DNA of 64,000 bases from Sediminibacterium sp. (GCF_019264485.1 NZ_JAHVAA010000011.1:558001-622000), one strand, 5' to 3'; numbered from the stretch's first letter, positions 44,797 through 54,660 are shown. A program made the numbers and translations. The notes: generated by a model not told the origin, from the sequence alone.

Positions 44797-45729
44797 CTAA
44801 ACTGCTTCGAGTGTTTTTAAGGAAGCGCTTACGGCAGCAATAATCTCTTCATCTGAGGGCTGTTGTGGAACAAAAGTTTTTCCTGTTACTTTTTCATAAA
44901 GTTCAATATATCTTTTGCTGATGGTATCGATCCATTCTTCAGACATTTCGGGAACAGTTTGTCCTTCCTTACCCATGAAATTATTGGCGATCAACCACTC
45001 TCTTACAAATTCTTTACTGAGTTGTTTTTGTTTTTCGCCCGATGCCTGTCTGTCTTCAAACCCGTCTGCATAAAAATAACGGGAGGAGTCGGGTGTATGA
45101 ACCTCATCCATCAGGTAAATGGTATCACCTATTTTCCCAAATTCATATTTCGTATCTGCAAGAATCAATCCCTGCTTGGCAGCGATTTCTTTTCCACGGG
45201 CAAATAACTGCAGTGCATAGGATTCCAATATTTCCCAATCCGCAGCACTTACTAATCCCTGTTGTATAATTTCTTCTTTGGAAATATCTTCATCATGTCC
45301 TTCTGCTGCTTTGGTAGAAGGTGTGATAATGGGTTGAGGAAAAAAATCGTTTTCCTTTAATCCTTCGGGCATGGTAACACCGCATAATATCCGCTGTCCG
45401 GATGAATAAGTGCGCCAGGCATGTCCAACAACATTGCCGCGTACCACCATTTCAATTTTAAAGGGTTCGCATTTTTGTCCGATCGATACATTGGGTGCGG
45501 GTACTGTTTTCAGCCAGTTTGGGCAGATATCCCGGGTAGCTTCGAGCATATAAGCGGCTATCTGGTTCAAAACCTGCCCCTTGTAAGGGATAGGTTTTGG
45601 TAATATTACATCAAAAGCAGATATGCGATTACTGGCAATCATTACCAGCCAGTTTTGGCCAATGGTATATACATCTCTTACTTTTCCGTGGTAAATATTC
45701 GTTTGTTGGGGGAACTGGAGACTACTCAT
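44797..45729 (-). CDS. purC: Phosphoribosylaminoimidazole-succinocarboxamide synthase
   Basis: PurC (SAICAR synthetase) adds aspartate to CAIR with ATP in purine synthesis. The 310-residue protein shows [74 protein letters not shown], and [30 protein letters not shown]. All belong to the long form with a C-terminal extension, normal for Bacteroidota. Single gene on its strand. A TAATTTTG box ends 4 bases ahead of the ATG, which would give an almost leaderless transcript. Confidence 0.96.
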   Translation of the reverse strand: MSSLQFPQQTNIYHGKVRDVYTIGQNWLVMIASNRISAFDVILPKPIPYKGQVLNQIAAYMLEATRDICPNWLKTVPAPNVSIGQKCEPFKIEMVVRGNVVGHAWRTYSSGQRILCGVTMPEGLKENDFFPQPIITPSTKAAEGHDEDISKEEIIQQGLVSAADWEILESYALQLFARGKEIAAKQGLILADTKYEFGKIGDTIYLMDEVHTPDSSRYFYADGFEDRQASGEKQKQLSKEFVREWLIANNFMGKEGQTVPEMSEEWIDTISKRYIELYEKVTGKTFVPQQPSDEEIIAAVSASLKTLEAV

Positions 45730-45733
45730 GCTG

Positions 45734-45741
45734 CAAAATTA
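45734..45741 (-). promoter_or_regulatory. -7 promoter box at the purC start
   Basis: TAATTTTG on the minus strand matches TAnnTTTG and ends 4 bases before the ATG; if used, transcription would begin at or near the start codon. Confidence 0.35.
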
Positions 45742-45874
45742 GCTAGTGCCTTGAATAATAAAGCGTAACGCAGTTCGTTTTTCTTAACAGATAGTTGGTT
45801 TTGTGGACAAATTAAATTTCTGCATAAAACTAACAATTGCTATTTTTCCAGTAACAAACACTAAATCTTGCCAA

Positions 45875-48793
45875 ATGAGAAGATTCTACAGTAAATGTCT
45901 GTATGCGGCCCTGGCTACAGCAATAACCATCCCTGTGATGGCACAGCAGACAACTACCGTTTCCGGTAGTGTTAAAAATGCAAGTTCCAAAGAAGCGGTT
46001 TCAGCAGTTTCTGTTACAATTAAAGGTGGTACAGTTGGAACCTTTACCGATGATAAAGGTAATTTCCGGTTTACCACGGTTCAGAAACCTCCATTTACTT
46101 TAGTTATCTCATCTGTGGGGTATGCCAATAAGGAAGTGTCGGTTAAAGGAACCAATGAAGTTATTACAGTTGATCTTACACCTTCATTCACACTCGGTGA
46201 TGAGGTGGTAGTGGCAGCATCAAGGGTTCCGGAAAGAATCCTGGAATCGCCGGTGTCTATTGAGCGAATCAGCACTGCAGCCATCCGTAATACACCGCAA
46301 TTAAGTTATTACGATATGTTAACCAACCTGAAAGGGGTGGATGTGGTAACAGCCAGTTTAACTTTCAGAAGTGTGGGTACACGTGGTTTTAACAGCAGTG
46401 GTAATACAAGACTTAACCAGTTGGTGGATGGTATGGATAACCAGGCCCCTGGTTTGAACTTCTCCGTTGGTAGTGTTGTAGGTTTGAGTGAACTGGATGT
46501 AGAGAATATGGAATTACTACCAGGAGCATCCTCTGCACTATATGGCCCGGGTGGTATGAACGGTACTGTATTGATCAACAGTAAAAATCCTTTTAAATAC
46601 CAGGGATTTAGTTTTCAGATCAAACAAGGTATTAACCATATAGATGGTAAACAACGTGGTGCAGCTCCCTATTATGACTGGAGCTTGCGTTGGGCCAAAA
46701 AAGTATCGGAAAAATTTGCTTTCAAAATCAATGCCCAGTTTATACAGGCGCAGGACTGGCTGGCTAATCAGGACGATAACTATACACGTATCGGCGGAAC
46801 ACCAAACGGAACAAAAATTCCGGGTACCCGTTTTGTTGACCCCAATTATGATGGGGTGAATTTTTATGGTGATGAAACTACACAGAATATCAGTGCCATC
46901 GCATCACAGGTATTTGCAGCAGCCGGATTAACATCCGGACAACTCGCAGCCTTTAACGGATTTTTGGCAGCTAACCCTAATGCACGTCTGGCTGATTTTA
47001 ATACTTTCCTTACAGGAGCCGGTGCGGGTGCTTTGGTTGCAGCAGGTGTTTCCCCCATCATTTTTGGTGCATCTCCAGCAAGAAACTTCTTACAAAATAT
47101 GTCGGTAAGCCGTACAGGATATGCTGAAAAAGATGTGGTGGATCCTACTACACTGAACATGAAACTTACTGGTGGACTACATTATAAATTAACAGATAAG
47201 ATAGAAGCTTCTTTCAATGTATATTTTGGTACTGGTAACAGTGTTTATACCGGAAGTGACCGTTATTCCTTAAAAGATCTCAGGATAGCACAGTTTAAAT
47301 ATGAATTGAAACACAAAAACTGGTATGCCCGCTATTACTCAACACATGAGAATGCCGGAAATTCATTTAATGCAACGATTACAACACGTTTGTTTAATGA
47401 AGCATGGAAATCAAGCAGCGCCTGGTATCCTCAGTATATTGCAGCTTTTGTAACTGCAAGAGATCAGGGTGCGGATAATATCGTTTCACATAATGCGGCA
47501 AGAGCACTGGCAGATATTGGGCGTCCGACCGGTTATGTAGGAAACAATGCTTTGTTCCAGTCTGTGGCACGTAAGCCTATTTCTCAGGGTGGTGGATTGT
47601 TTCTCGATCGCTCACGTCTGAAAGTATTTGACGGACAGTATAACCTGACAGAAGACCTTGGTCTTTCAAAAACCAATACCGACTGGTTAATTGGTGTAAG
47701 TGCCAAACAGTATGTACTGAATTCTGAAGGAACACTTTTTGCTGATACAGCTGGCGCAATCAAAATCAATGAATTTGGTGCGTACACTCAAATTTCTCAG
47801 CGTCTCTTTAATGATGTGCTTAAATTAACCGTTTCTGGTCGTTATGATAAAAACACCAATTTCAAAGGTCGTTTTACACCAAGGGCATCAGCTGTAGTAA
47901 AGCTCGCTAAAGATCATAACCTTCGTTTCTCTTACCAGACAGCTTATCGTTTCCCAACTACCCAGAACCAGTGGATCAATCTGACTGTTGGTGGTGGTAC
48001 CAGATTAATGGGTGGATTACCTCAGTTACGTAACTTCTACAAATTCAGTACCAACCCTGTATTTACATTGGCAAGTGTTCAGGCTTTTGGCGCAAGTGCA
48101 TTGGCAGGTGCTCCAAATCCGAATTTGTTGCAGCAGCAGACATTTGGAGATTTCAAGCCAGAGTCTATGAGTTCATTTGAAGTAGGGTATAAGGGTCTGA
48201 TTGCTCAAAAATTGTTGATTGATGTATATGCATATTGGGGTCGATACAAAGATTTCCTAAGTGGTGTAACTGCTATCCAGTCAAGGAATGCAGCCGTATT
48301 CAATCCTGCTGATCTCTTAAACCCCAATGCAAGAATAGCCTACAGTATTTCTGTGAATGCTCCAGGTGAAGTAAAAACATCTGGCTGGGGCGCTTCTGCA
48401 GAATACTTACTACCTAATAATTTCTCCTTCTCCGGTAACCTGTATCATGATGAAATCGGTACCCTGCCTCCAGGCTTTGTATCTTATTTCAATACACCAA
48501 AATACCGTGTGAATATGGCATTGAATAATTCGGGTTTTGGTAAAGACAAGCGTTATGGATTCAGTGTTGTTTACAGATGGCAGAATTCTTTCTATTATGA
48601 AGGTACATTTGGTGTAGGGATGGTGCCATGGATGAGAACTGTTGATGCGATGTTGAGCTATAAACTTCCTTCCACCAAGTCAATGATTAAAATTGGCGGT
48701 ACCAATATCTTTAACAGGTATTACCGTACCGGCTGGGGTAACCCGCAAATTGGCGGTCTGTTCTATGTTAGCTATGGCTGGAATGTGTTTTAA
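45875..48793 (+). CDS. TonB-dependent outer-membrane receptor with carboxypeptidase-like N-domain
   Basis: The 972-residue receptor begins with a signal peptide (MRRFYSKCLYAALATAIT...VMAQ). A carboxypeptidase-regulatory-like domain follows (about 27-110, TVSGSVKNASSKEAVSAVSVTIKGG). The plug domain shows SPVSIERISTAAIRNTP and GTRGFNSSGNTRLNQLVDGMDNQAPG, LELLPGASSALYGPGGMNGTV. The rest is a 22-strand-type barrel ending in the aromatic WNVF. It imports a bound nutrient, such as a glycan or siderophore, using TonB energy; no SusD partner is adjacent, so the substrate is unknown. A weak terminator and AATATTGAAT-type words follow. Confidence 0.93.
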   Translation: MRRFYSKCLYAALATAITIPVMAQQTTTVSGSVKNASSKEAVSAVSVTIKGGTVGTFTDDKGNFRFTTVQKPPFTLVISSVGYANKEVSVKGTNEVITVDLTPSFTLGDEVVVAASRVPERILESPVSIERISTAAIRNTPQLSYYDMLTNLKGVDVVTASLTFRSVGTRGFNSSGNTRLNQLVDGMDNQAPGLNFSVGSVVGLSELDVENMELLPGASSALYGPGGMNGTVLINSKNPFKYQGFSFQIKQGINHIDGKQRGAAPYYDWSLRWAKKVSEKFAFKINAQFIQAQDWLANQDDNYTRIGGTPNGTKIPGTRFVDPNYDGVNFYGDETTQNISAIASQVFAAAGLTSGQLAAFNGFLAANPNARLADFNTFLTGAGAGALVAAGVSPIIFGASPARNFLQNMSVSRTGYAEKDVVDPTTLNMKLTGGLHYKLTDKIEASFNVYFGTGNSVYTGSDRYSLKDLRIAQFKYELKHKNWYARYYSTHENAGNSFNATITTRLFNEAWKSSSAWYPQYIAAFVTARDQGADNIVSHNAARALADIGRPTGYVGNNALFQSVARKPISQGGGLFLDRSRLKVFDGQYNLTEDLGLSKTNTDWLIGVSAKQYVLNSEGTLFADTAGAIKINEFGAYTQISQRLFNDVLKLTVSGRYDKNTNFKGRFTPRASAVVKLAKDHNLRFSYQTAYRFPTTQNQWINLTVGGGTRLMGGLPQLRNFYKFSTNPVFTLASVQAFGASALAGAPNPNLLQQQTFGDFKPESMSSFEVGYKGLIAQKLLIDVYAYWGRYKDFLSGVTAIQSRNAAVFNPADLLNPNARIAYSISVNAPGEVKTSGWGASAEYLLPNNFSFSGNLYHDEIGTLPPGFVSYFNTPKYRVNMALNNSGFGKDKRYGFSVVYRWQNSFYYEGTFGVGMVPWMRTVDAMLSYKLPSTKSMIKIGGTNIFNRYYRTGWGNPQIGGLFYVSYGWNVF

Positions 48794-48808
48794 GCCTATA
48801 GAAGGATA

Positions 48809-48828
48809 AATATTGAATATTGAATATA
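48809..48828. repeat. AATATTGAAT words after the TonB receptor
   Basis: The sequence repeats ATATTGAAT twice in tandem (from 48809), the same word that forms the arms of the trhO/purC inverted repeat. It begins 15 bases after the TonB receptor stop and runs directly into a terminator hairpin. Confidence 0.55.
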
Positions 48829-48864
48829 GAATGAGAAAGTAACTACTTTCTCATTCTTATTTTT
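48828..48864 (+). terminator. Terminator of the TonB receptor gene
   Basis: A perfect 13-bp stem (48828-48840 with 48845-48857), a 4-base loop and a T-rich tail lie 35 bases after the stop codon. Confidence 0.85.
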
Positions 48865-48932
48865 AGGCAGGCCGACTGGTTTATGCTTGAACGCTGCCCC
48901 TTCTTTCTTTTTTCTTATTCCTTGGAATCCTA

Positions 48933-48940
48933 TATTTTTG
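48933..48940 (+). promoter_or_regulatory. -7 promoter box of pdhB
   Basis: TATTTTTG matches TAnnTTTG exactly and ends 21 bases ahead of the ATG. The lepB gene has the same box at the same distance. No clear -33 element. Confidence 0.45.
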
Positions 48941-48961
48941 CTGCTCATTTAACAAACAGAT

Positions 48962-49951
48962 ATGATGCGTTCAATAGCTTTCAGAGAGGCTCTTAGAGAA
49001 GCCATGAATGAGGAAATGCGTAGAGATGAGCGGGTATTTCTGATGGGTGAAGAAGTAGCCGAATACAACGGCGCCTATAAAGTGAGCCAGGGTATGCTGG
49101 CAGAATTTGGAGCCAAAAGAGTAATAGATACACCCATTGCTGAATTAGGTTTTGCAGCTGTAGCTGTTGGTGCCGCTCAGAACGGACTTCGCCCTATCGT
49201 AGAATTTATGACCTGGAACTTTGGGGTGCTGGCTATGGACCAGATACTGAATACTGCTTCTAAAATGCTGGCCATGAGTGGCGGACAAATTGGTTGTCCG
49301 ATTGTATTTCGTGGCCCTAACGGGAGCGCCGGTCAGTTAGGCGCCCAACACTCTACCGCTTTTGAAAGCTATTATGCCAATATTCCCGGATTAAAAGTTG
49401 TTTCACCATCTAATGGTTACGATGCCAAAGGATTACTGAAACAAGCCATTCGTTACGAAGAAGATCCTGTGATGTTTATGGAAAGTGAAGTGATGTATGG
49501 CGATAAAAGTGAAGTACCTGATGAAGAATACTATATTCCATTAGGCAAAGCAGATGTTAAAAGAGCCGGCCGCGATGTAACCATCGTTTCATTCAATAAA
49601 ATGATGAAAGTGGCATTAGGCGCTGCTGCGGAACTGGAAAAAGAAGGTGTGAGTGCAGAAGTAATTGATTTACGTACTATCCGTCCACTCGACTGGATGA
49701 CCATACTCGAAAGCGTGAAAAAAACGAACAGGCTGGTGATTGTGGAAGAACAATGGCCATTTGCATCTGTTTCATCTGAAATTTCATACCGCATCCAGAA
49801 AGAAGGGTTCGATTATCTTGATGCACCGATACGCAGAATTACAAGTGCCGATGCGCCTATGCACTATGCACCCAACCTTACTGCACTCGCCATTCCTGAC
49901 GTGAGCCGTACTGTTAAACTGGTGAAAGAAGTGATGTATATGAAAAAATAA
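48962..49951 (+). CDS. pdhB: Pyruvate dehydrogenase E1 component subunit beta
   Basis: The beta subunit pairs with PdhA to decarboxylate pyruvate with thiamine diphosphate and feed the E2 lipoyl domain. The 329-residue protein shows REALREAMNEEMRRDERVFLMGEEVAEYNGAYKVSQGML, TPIAELGFAAVAVGAAQNGLRPIVEFMTWNF, GQLGAQHSTAFESYYANIPGLKVVSPS and RTIRPLDWMTI. Glu in LMGEEVAEYNGAYK binds the cofactor side. It is transcribed alone; pdhA is not adjacent, so the subunits are made from separate loci here. A hairpin terminator follows. Confidence 0.95.
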   Translation: MMRSIAFREALREAMNEEMRRDERVFLMGEEVAEYNGAYKVSQGMLAEFGAKRVIDTPIAELGFAAVAVGAAQNGLRPIVEFMTWNFGVLAMDQILNTASKMLAMSGGQIGCPIVFRGPNGSAGQLGAQHSTAFESYYANIPGLKVVSPSNGYDAKGLLKQAIRYEEDPVMFMESEVMYGDKSEVPDEEYYIPLGKADVKRAGRDVTIVSFNKMMKVALGAAAELEKEGVSAEVIDLRTIRPLDWMTILESVKKTNRLVIVEEQWPFASVSSEISYRIQKEGFDYLDAPIRRITSADAPMHYAPNLTALAIPDVSRTVKLVKEVMYMKK

Positions 49952-49977
49952 ACCCACGATTAAATAAATTGATTCAG

Positions 49978-50005
49978 AACCCGGAGAACTTTCTCCGGGT
50001 TTTTG
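49978..50005 (+). terminator. Terminator of pdhB
   Basis: An 11-bp perfect stem (AACCCGGAGAA with its complement), a 2-base loop and a T-rich run begin 27 bases after the stop. Confidence 0.88.
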
Positions 50006-50037
50006 TTTTCTGTTTAACTTCATTCAAACTGTTTGTC

Positions 50038-51360
50038 ATGAGAAAACATTCTATTATTGTCATTTGCCTGCTTTTTTCATTGAGTACCCAGGCGCAATAC
50101 CAGCCTTCTCAGGCTAATTTACAGACACGTCAGTGGTTCGACAGTGCCCGTTTTGGATTGTTTATTCATTGGGGAGCATCAAGCGTACTGGGAGCCGGCG
50201 AATGGGTAATGAATAACAGGAATATCAGGGTGGAAGAATACAAGAGATTGATGCATTTTTTTAATCCTACGCAATTCGATGCCCGTAAATGGGTACAAAC
50301 AGCAAAAGAGGCAGGTATGCGTTATATCACTTTTATTACCCGCCATCATGATAGTTTTAGCAATTGGGATACGAAACAGTCTGACTGGAAAATTACCAAT
50401 ACTGTTTATGGTAAAGATGTATTGAAGGAATTATCCATTGCCTGCAAGGAACAGGGCATTAAACTGGTACTATATTATTCATTGGTAGACTGGTTCAGGA
50501 CGGATTATCCTTATGAAACAGGAAGAACGGGTAAGGGTACCGGCAGAACACAGAAAAGCAATTATGAAGCCTATCTCAGTTTTATGAAATCACAACTTAC
50601 GGAACTATTAACCGGCTATGGAGAGATAGCAGGTATATGGTTCGATGGGCATTGGGACCAACTGGATAATGACAATGATAAAACACAACAATCTAAGATC
50701 AATTGGAAATACGAAGAAATATATGAACTGATTCATCGCCTGCAACCACAGGCAATGGTGGGTAATAATCATCACCTCTCACCATTACCCGGCGAAGATT
50801 TTCAGATGTTTGAAAAAGACCTGCCAGGGGAAAATAAGGGGGGATTAAGTGGTCAGGCAATTTCCAAATTACCACTCGAAACCTGTGAAACGATCAACAA
50901 TTCCTGGGGTTTTAATATTACAGACAGAACCTATAAATCTACTAAAGAGATTATTCAACTTCTGGTAAAAGCTGCAGGATATGGAACCAATCTCCTGCTG
51001 AATGTGGGCCCCATGCCAAATGGAGAAATACAGCCAGAGTTTGTTACACGATTGAAAGAAGTAGGCGACTGGTTACAAAAAAACGGATCAACTATTTATG
51101 GAACTAAAGCAGGTAACATTAAGCCGCAGGACTGGGGTACAATGACGGAAAAAGATAACCAGGTATATGTTCACATCTTTAAAAAAACAGCAAACCGTAT
51201 TTTCTTTCAATTGCCATACAATATTGAATCGGCTTTTTTAACAAGGAACAAAATGCCTATCTCTTTCGACCGTTTAAAAGATGGGTATTGGTCGCTTGAT
51301 ATTTCAACTGCCGACGATACTTTACCAGATGATATTATCGTGTTAAACATAAAAAGATGA
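50038..51360 (+). CDS. Alpha-L-fucosidase (GH29)
   Basis: This secreted 440-residue GH29 enzyme removes alpha-L-fucose from glycans with retention. It has a signal peptide (about 1-19, cleaved before QYQPS) and the GH29 blocks WFDSARFGLFIHWGASSVLG, MRYITFITRHHDSFSNWDTKQSDWKI, and the nucleophile Asp203 in AGIWFDGHWDQ. SWGFN and GTNLLLNVGPMPNGEI follow, with the usual C-terminal beta domain. The gene lies directly after the pdhB terminator. Its stop overlaps the next TonB receptor start by four bases, so the two are co-translated and probably serve fucosylated glycans together. Confidence 0.95.
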   Translation: MRKHSIIVICLLFSLSTQAQYQPSQANLQTRQWFDSARFGLFIHWGASSVLGAGEWVMNNRNIRVEEYKRLMHFFNPTQFDARKWVQTAKEAGMRYITFITRHHDSFSNWDTKQSDWKITNTVYGKDVLKELSIACKEQGIKLVLYYSLVDWFRTDYPYETGRTGKGTGRTQKSNYEAYLSFMKSQLTELLTGYGEIAGIWFDGHWDQLDNDNDKTQQSKINWKYEEIYELIHRLQPQAMVGNNHHLSPLPGEDFQMFEKDLPGENKGGLSGQAISKLPLETCETINNSWGFNITDRTYKSTKEIIQLLVKAAGYGTNLLLNVGPMPNGEIQPEFVTRLKEVGDWLQKNGSTIYGTKAGNIKPQDWGTMTEKDNQVYVHIFKKTANRIFFQLPYNIESAFLTRNKMPISFDRLKDGYWSLDISTADDTLPDDIIVLNIKR

Positions 51361-53411
51361 AGGAAAGGGTAATAGTAAGAATTGTTTTTTTAGTGGTCTT
51401 TATACAGCCATTTTGTACACAGGCACAGGAACCTGATACAACAAGGTTACAGGAAGTGGCTGTAACTGCATTTTATGGACGAAGCAAGTGGCAAGCCATT
51501 CCTGCAGCTATAGCATTAATAGGACCATCGGTTCTTAAAAACAGTCCTAACATGTCTTTATTACCTGCAATGAATAGCCAGCCCGGTATTCGCATGGAAG
51601 AAAGATCTCCCGGCAGTTATCGCTTGTCAATTCGGGGGAGCTTATTAAGATCGCCGTTCGGGGTAAGAAATATCAAAGTATATTTTGATGAACTGCCGCT
51701 TACTGATGGCGGCGGAAATACTTATCTTAATCTGATAGACCTTACACAGGTTAACGGAGCAGAAATACTAAAAGGTCCGGTTGCTGCCGCCTATGGTGCA
51801 GGTACTGGTGGAGCTGTATTACTTCAGTCAGGCATACATTTTTCTGAAACGACTATGAACCGAATTTTTGGAGGTGTGGCAGTAGGGTCTTATGGACTTT
51901 TTCAACAACAAGCGGGCTGGACGTACATGAATTCGAAATTTAGCAGCAGCCTGCAACAGGTACACCTGCAATCCGACGGTTATCGCGAACAGTCGGCCAT
52001 GAGGCGGGATGGTTATAAATGGCAGGGAGCGCTGCGAAACGGTAATCATAACTGGCGCTTTCTGAGTATTTATACCGATCTCTCTTACCAGACACCGGGT
52101 GGTATTAATGAAACACAATTTAATCAGAACCCTCGCCAGGCTCGTCAGCCTGCGGGTGCTTTGCCGGGTGCAGTGCAACAAAAAGCAGCTATTTATAATA
52201 AAACTTTTTATAACGGAGTACATCATCAGGTAAGCTTGGGTCATAAAAACAGTATTCGCTCATTTGCCATGATGAGTGTAACCGGGTTTAAAAATCCTTT
52301 CATTACAAACTATGAAGAACGTGCCGAAGATAACTTCGGTATGGGTACACAATGGCAATACAAACACCAGTCTGGCGATCACCAGTGGCAAATTAATACA
52401 GGAGGAGAGTGGCAGTACCAGCATTCACTGATTGATAATTTTGGTAACAGGGCAGGTATAAAAGATACGGTTCAATACAGTGATAAAGTATTTGCCCTGC
52501 AGTGGTTTCTCTTTTCTCAATTTCAGTATACTTACAAGGAACGGTTATTTATTACTGCAGGTGTAAGTACAAATCAACAAACATATCGTTACAGAAGACT
52601 TACCGATGTAGGTTCAGTATATGCCAGTAAACAAATTAGCAGCGTAGTTACACCCAGACTTGCTTTGTCGTATGCTATAAAGCCACAAATGAATATTTAT
52701 ATGGTGCTGGCAAAAGGATTTTCAGCACCTACACTTGCAGAATTCAGACCGTCGGATGGTAATTTTTATGGAGACCTGAATGCAGAGTATGGCTGGAACC
52801 TGGAAGCCGGAATGAAAGGGACCCTCATAAAGGAAAAACTATTATTTGATATTGCTTTCTATCGTTTTAAACTCAACAACGCTATTGTTCGTAGAAACAG
52901 CAACAATGGGGCTGAATATTTTGTGAATGCCGGCGGAACATTACAGCAGGGTGTGGAAGCGATGGTAAAAGCTTTTCTGGTTAAAAATGCTGCTGGAAGC
53001 ATAAAAGGACTTTCTGTTTGGTCAGGGTATTCTTATCAACCCTATCGTTTTACGGCTTACCGACAGGGTAATAGTGATTACAGCAACAATAAACTTACCG
53101 GTGTACCTGTAAGTACATGGATTATGGGTTGCGATTTGCAGTTGCGTAATGGGGTTTATCTTAGTTCTTTTTTCAATGCTGTATCGTCTATACCACTGAA
53201 TGATGCCAATGATGCGTATGCAAAAGCATATCAATTATTGCAGGGAAGACTTGGGTACCGGGTAAAGAAACTGGATTTTTTTATTGCAGTCGATAATGCG
53301 TTGAATCAGACCTATAGCCTGGGTAATGATATCAATGCCCTTGGACGCAGGTATTATAATACTGCCGCTCCCCGTAATTATATGTTCGGCATGAATTTTG
53401 GGTTACGCTGA
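51357..53411 (+). CDS. TonB-dependent outer-membrane receptor coupled to the fucosidase
   Basis: The 684-residue TonB receptor has a signal peptide (about 1-24), a short N-terminal TonB-box-like DTTRLQEVAVTAFYGR, and a plug with MNSQPGIRMEERSPGSYRLSIRGSLLRSPFGVRN and LTQVNGAEILKGPVAAAYGAGTGGAVLL. The barrel ends in FGMNFGLR. It lacks the carboxypeptidase-like domain of the receptor at 45.9 kb, so it is not a SusC type. The ATG lies within the last bases of the fucosidase gene. Fucose or fucosylated oligosaccharides are its likely cargo, from context only. Confidence 0.92.
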   Translation: MKERVIVRIVFLVVFIQPFCTQAQEPDTTRLQEVAVTAFYGRSKWQAIPAAIALIGPSVLKNSPNMSLLPAMNSQPGIRMEERSPGSYRLSIRGSLLRSPFGVRNIKVYFDELPLTDGGGNTYLNLIDLTQVNGAEILKGPVAAAYGAGTGGAVLLQSGIHFSETTMNRIFGGVAVGSYGLFQQQAGWTYMNSKFSSSLQQVHLQSDGYREQSAMRRDGYKWQGALRNGNHNWRFLSIYTDLSYQTPGGINETQFNQNPRQARQPAGALPGAVQQKAAIYNKTFYNGVHHQVSLGHKNSIRSFAMMSVTGFKNPFITNYEERAEDNFGMGTQWQYKHQSGDHQWQINTGGEWQYQHSLIDNFGNRAGIKDTVQYSDKVFALQWFLFSQFQYTYKERLFITAGVSTNQQTYRYRRLTDVGSVYASKQISSVVTPRLALSYAIKPQMNIYMVLAKGFSAPTLAEFRPSDGNFYGDLNAEYGWNLEAGMKGTLIKEKLLFDIAFYRFKLNNAIVRRNSNNGAEYFVNAGGTLQQGVEAMVKAFLVKNAAGSIKGLSVWSGYSYQPYRFTAYRQGNSDYSNNKLTGVPVSTWIMGCDLQLRNGVYLSSFFNAVSSIPLNDANDAYAKAYQLLQGRLGYRVKKLDFFIAVDNALNQTYSLGNDINALGRRYYNTAAPRNYMFGMNFGLR

Positions 53412-53445
53412 CTTCACATTATATATCTTAGCAAAAAAGAATACC

Positions 53446-54597
53446 ATGCCTACTATTCTGATTATTGATGATGAACGTGCCATACGTAATGTTTTAAAAG
53501 ATATTCTGGGCAATGAAGGTTTTAAAGTAGAGGAAGCTGCTGATGGGGAAGAAGGGTTGAAAAAATTCACTTCAGGTACTTACGATGTAGTATTATGCGA
53601 TATCAAAATGCCTAAACTGGATGGAATAGAGTTTTTGCAGAAAGTAACAGAGATCAATGCCGATACTCCTGTTATCATGATCAGCGGTCATGGAAATATT
53701 GAAACGGCTGTTGATGCAGTAAAGAAAGGGGCATATGATTATATTGCTAAACCCCCCGATTTGAATCGCTTACTGATTACCATACGTAATGCAATGGACA
53801 GAACCAATCTGGTTCAGGAAACCAAAGTGTTGAAGAGGAAAGTATCGAAAGTGCAGGAAATTATTGGTGAGAGTGAGGCCATTCTTCGTATCAAGGAAAC
53901 CATCGATAAAGTAGCGCCAACAGATGCACGCGTATTGGTAACAGGAGAAAACGGAAGTGGTAAAGAACTGGTAGCCCGTTGGCTGCATGAAAAAAGTAAT
54001 CGTGCTCAGGGGCCTATTGTGGAAGTAAACTGCGCTGCTATTCCGAGTGAGTTGATCGAGAGTGAATTATTCGGACATGAAAAGGGTTCTTTTACTTCGG
54101 CTATCAAACAGCGTATCGGAAAATTTGAACAGGCAAACGGAGGTACACTTTTTCTGGATGAAATAGGCGATATGAGTTTGAGTGCACAGGCAAAAGTATT
54201 GCGTGCATTACAGGAAGGTAAAATTACACGCGTAGGTGGCGATAAGGAAATAGCAGTAGATGTTCGTGTAGTAGCCGCTACCAACAAGGATTTATTAAAA
54301 GAAGTGGAAGAAAAGAATTTCAGACTCGATCTCTATCACAGGCTTGGAGTTATTTTAATTCATGTTCCTTCACTCAATGAACGCAAAACAGATATTCCTC
54401 TGCTGGTTGATAAATTTCTGGATGATATTGCCATGGAGTATGGGCAGGCTAAAAAAGAAATGGAAAAGAAAGCTGTGGAGGCATTGCTACAACATAACTG
54501 GACTGGTAATATCCGCGAACTGCGCAATGTAGTAGAAAGGCTGGTAATTTTATCGGGAAAGGAAATTACTGCTGCGGATGTAAGATCTTATGTTTGA
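53446..54597 (+). CDS. NtrC-type response regulator with AAA+ domain, without DNA-binding domain
   Basis: The 383-residue protein has a receiver domain (phosphoacceptor Asp52 in VVLCDIKMPK) and an AAA+ domain with Walker A GENGSGKE (167-174) and Walker B GGTLFLDEIGD (about 232-242). The loop that contacts sigma-54, usually GAFTGA, reads GSFTSA (214-219). The protein ends shortly after the AAA+ lid (VRSYV), so the Fis-type DNA-binding helix-turn-helix is missing. Similar short forms are common in Bacteroidota. It probably acts on RNA polymerase or another partner without binding DNA itself. A weak TATCTTAG box lies ahead; the gene converges on the MerR gene. Confidence 0.9.
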   Translation: MPTILIIDDERAIRNVLKDILGNEGFKVEEAADGEEGLKKFTSGTYDVVLCDIKMPKLDGIEFLQKVTEINADTPVIMISGHGNIETAVDAVKKGAYDYIAKPPDLNRLLITIRNAMDRTNLVQETKVLKRKVSKVQEIIGESEAILRIKETIDKVAPTDARVLVTGENGSGKELVARWLHEKSNRAQGPIVEVNCAAIPSELIESELFGHEKGSFTSAIKQRIGKFEQANGGTLFLDEIGDMSLSAQAKVLRALQEGKITRVGGDKEIAVDVRVVAATNKDLLKEVEEKNFRLDLYHRLGVILIHVPSLNERKTDIPLLVDKFLDDIAMEYGQAKKEMEKKAVEALLQHNWTGNIRELRNVVERLVILSGKEITAADVRSYV

Positions 54598-54599
54598 AT

Positions 54600-54660
54600 T
54601 GCTGATTTTTGATTTCCCGGATTCCGCGTCTGTCTGAATCAAAAAATCAAAGATCATCCA
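54600..54660. repeat. Inverted repeat of GATTTTTGATTT words between converging genes
   Basis: Arms at 54604-54615 and 54644-54655 pair at 11 of 12 positions, with an inner GATTC/GAATC pair. The element fills the 64-base gap between the response regulator and MerR stops almost completely. Confidence 0.65.
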
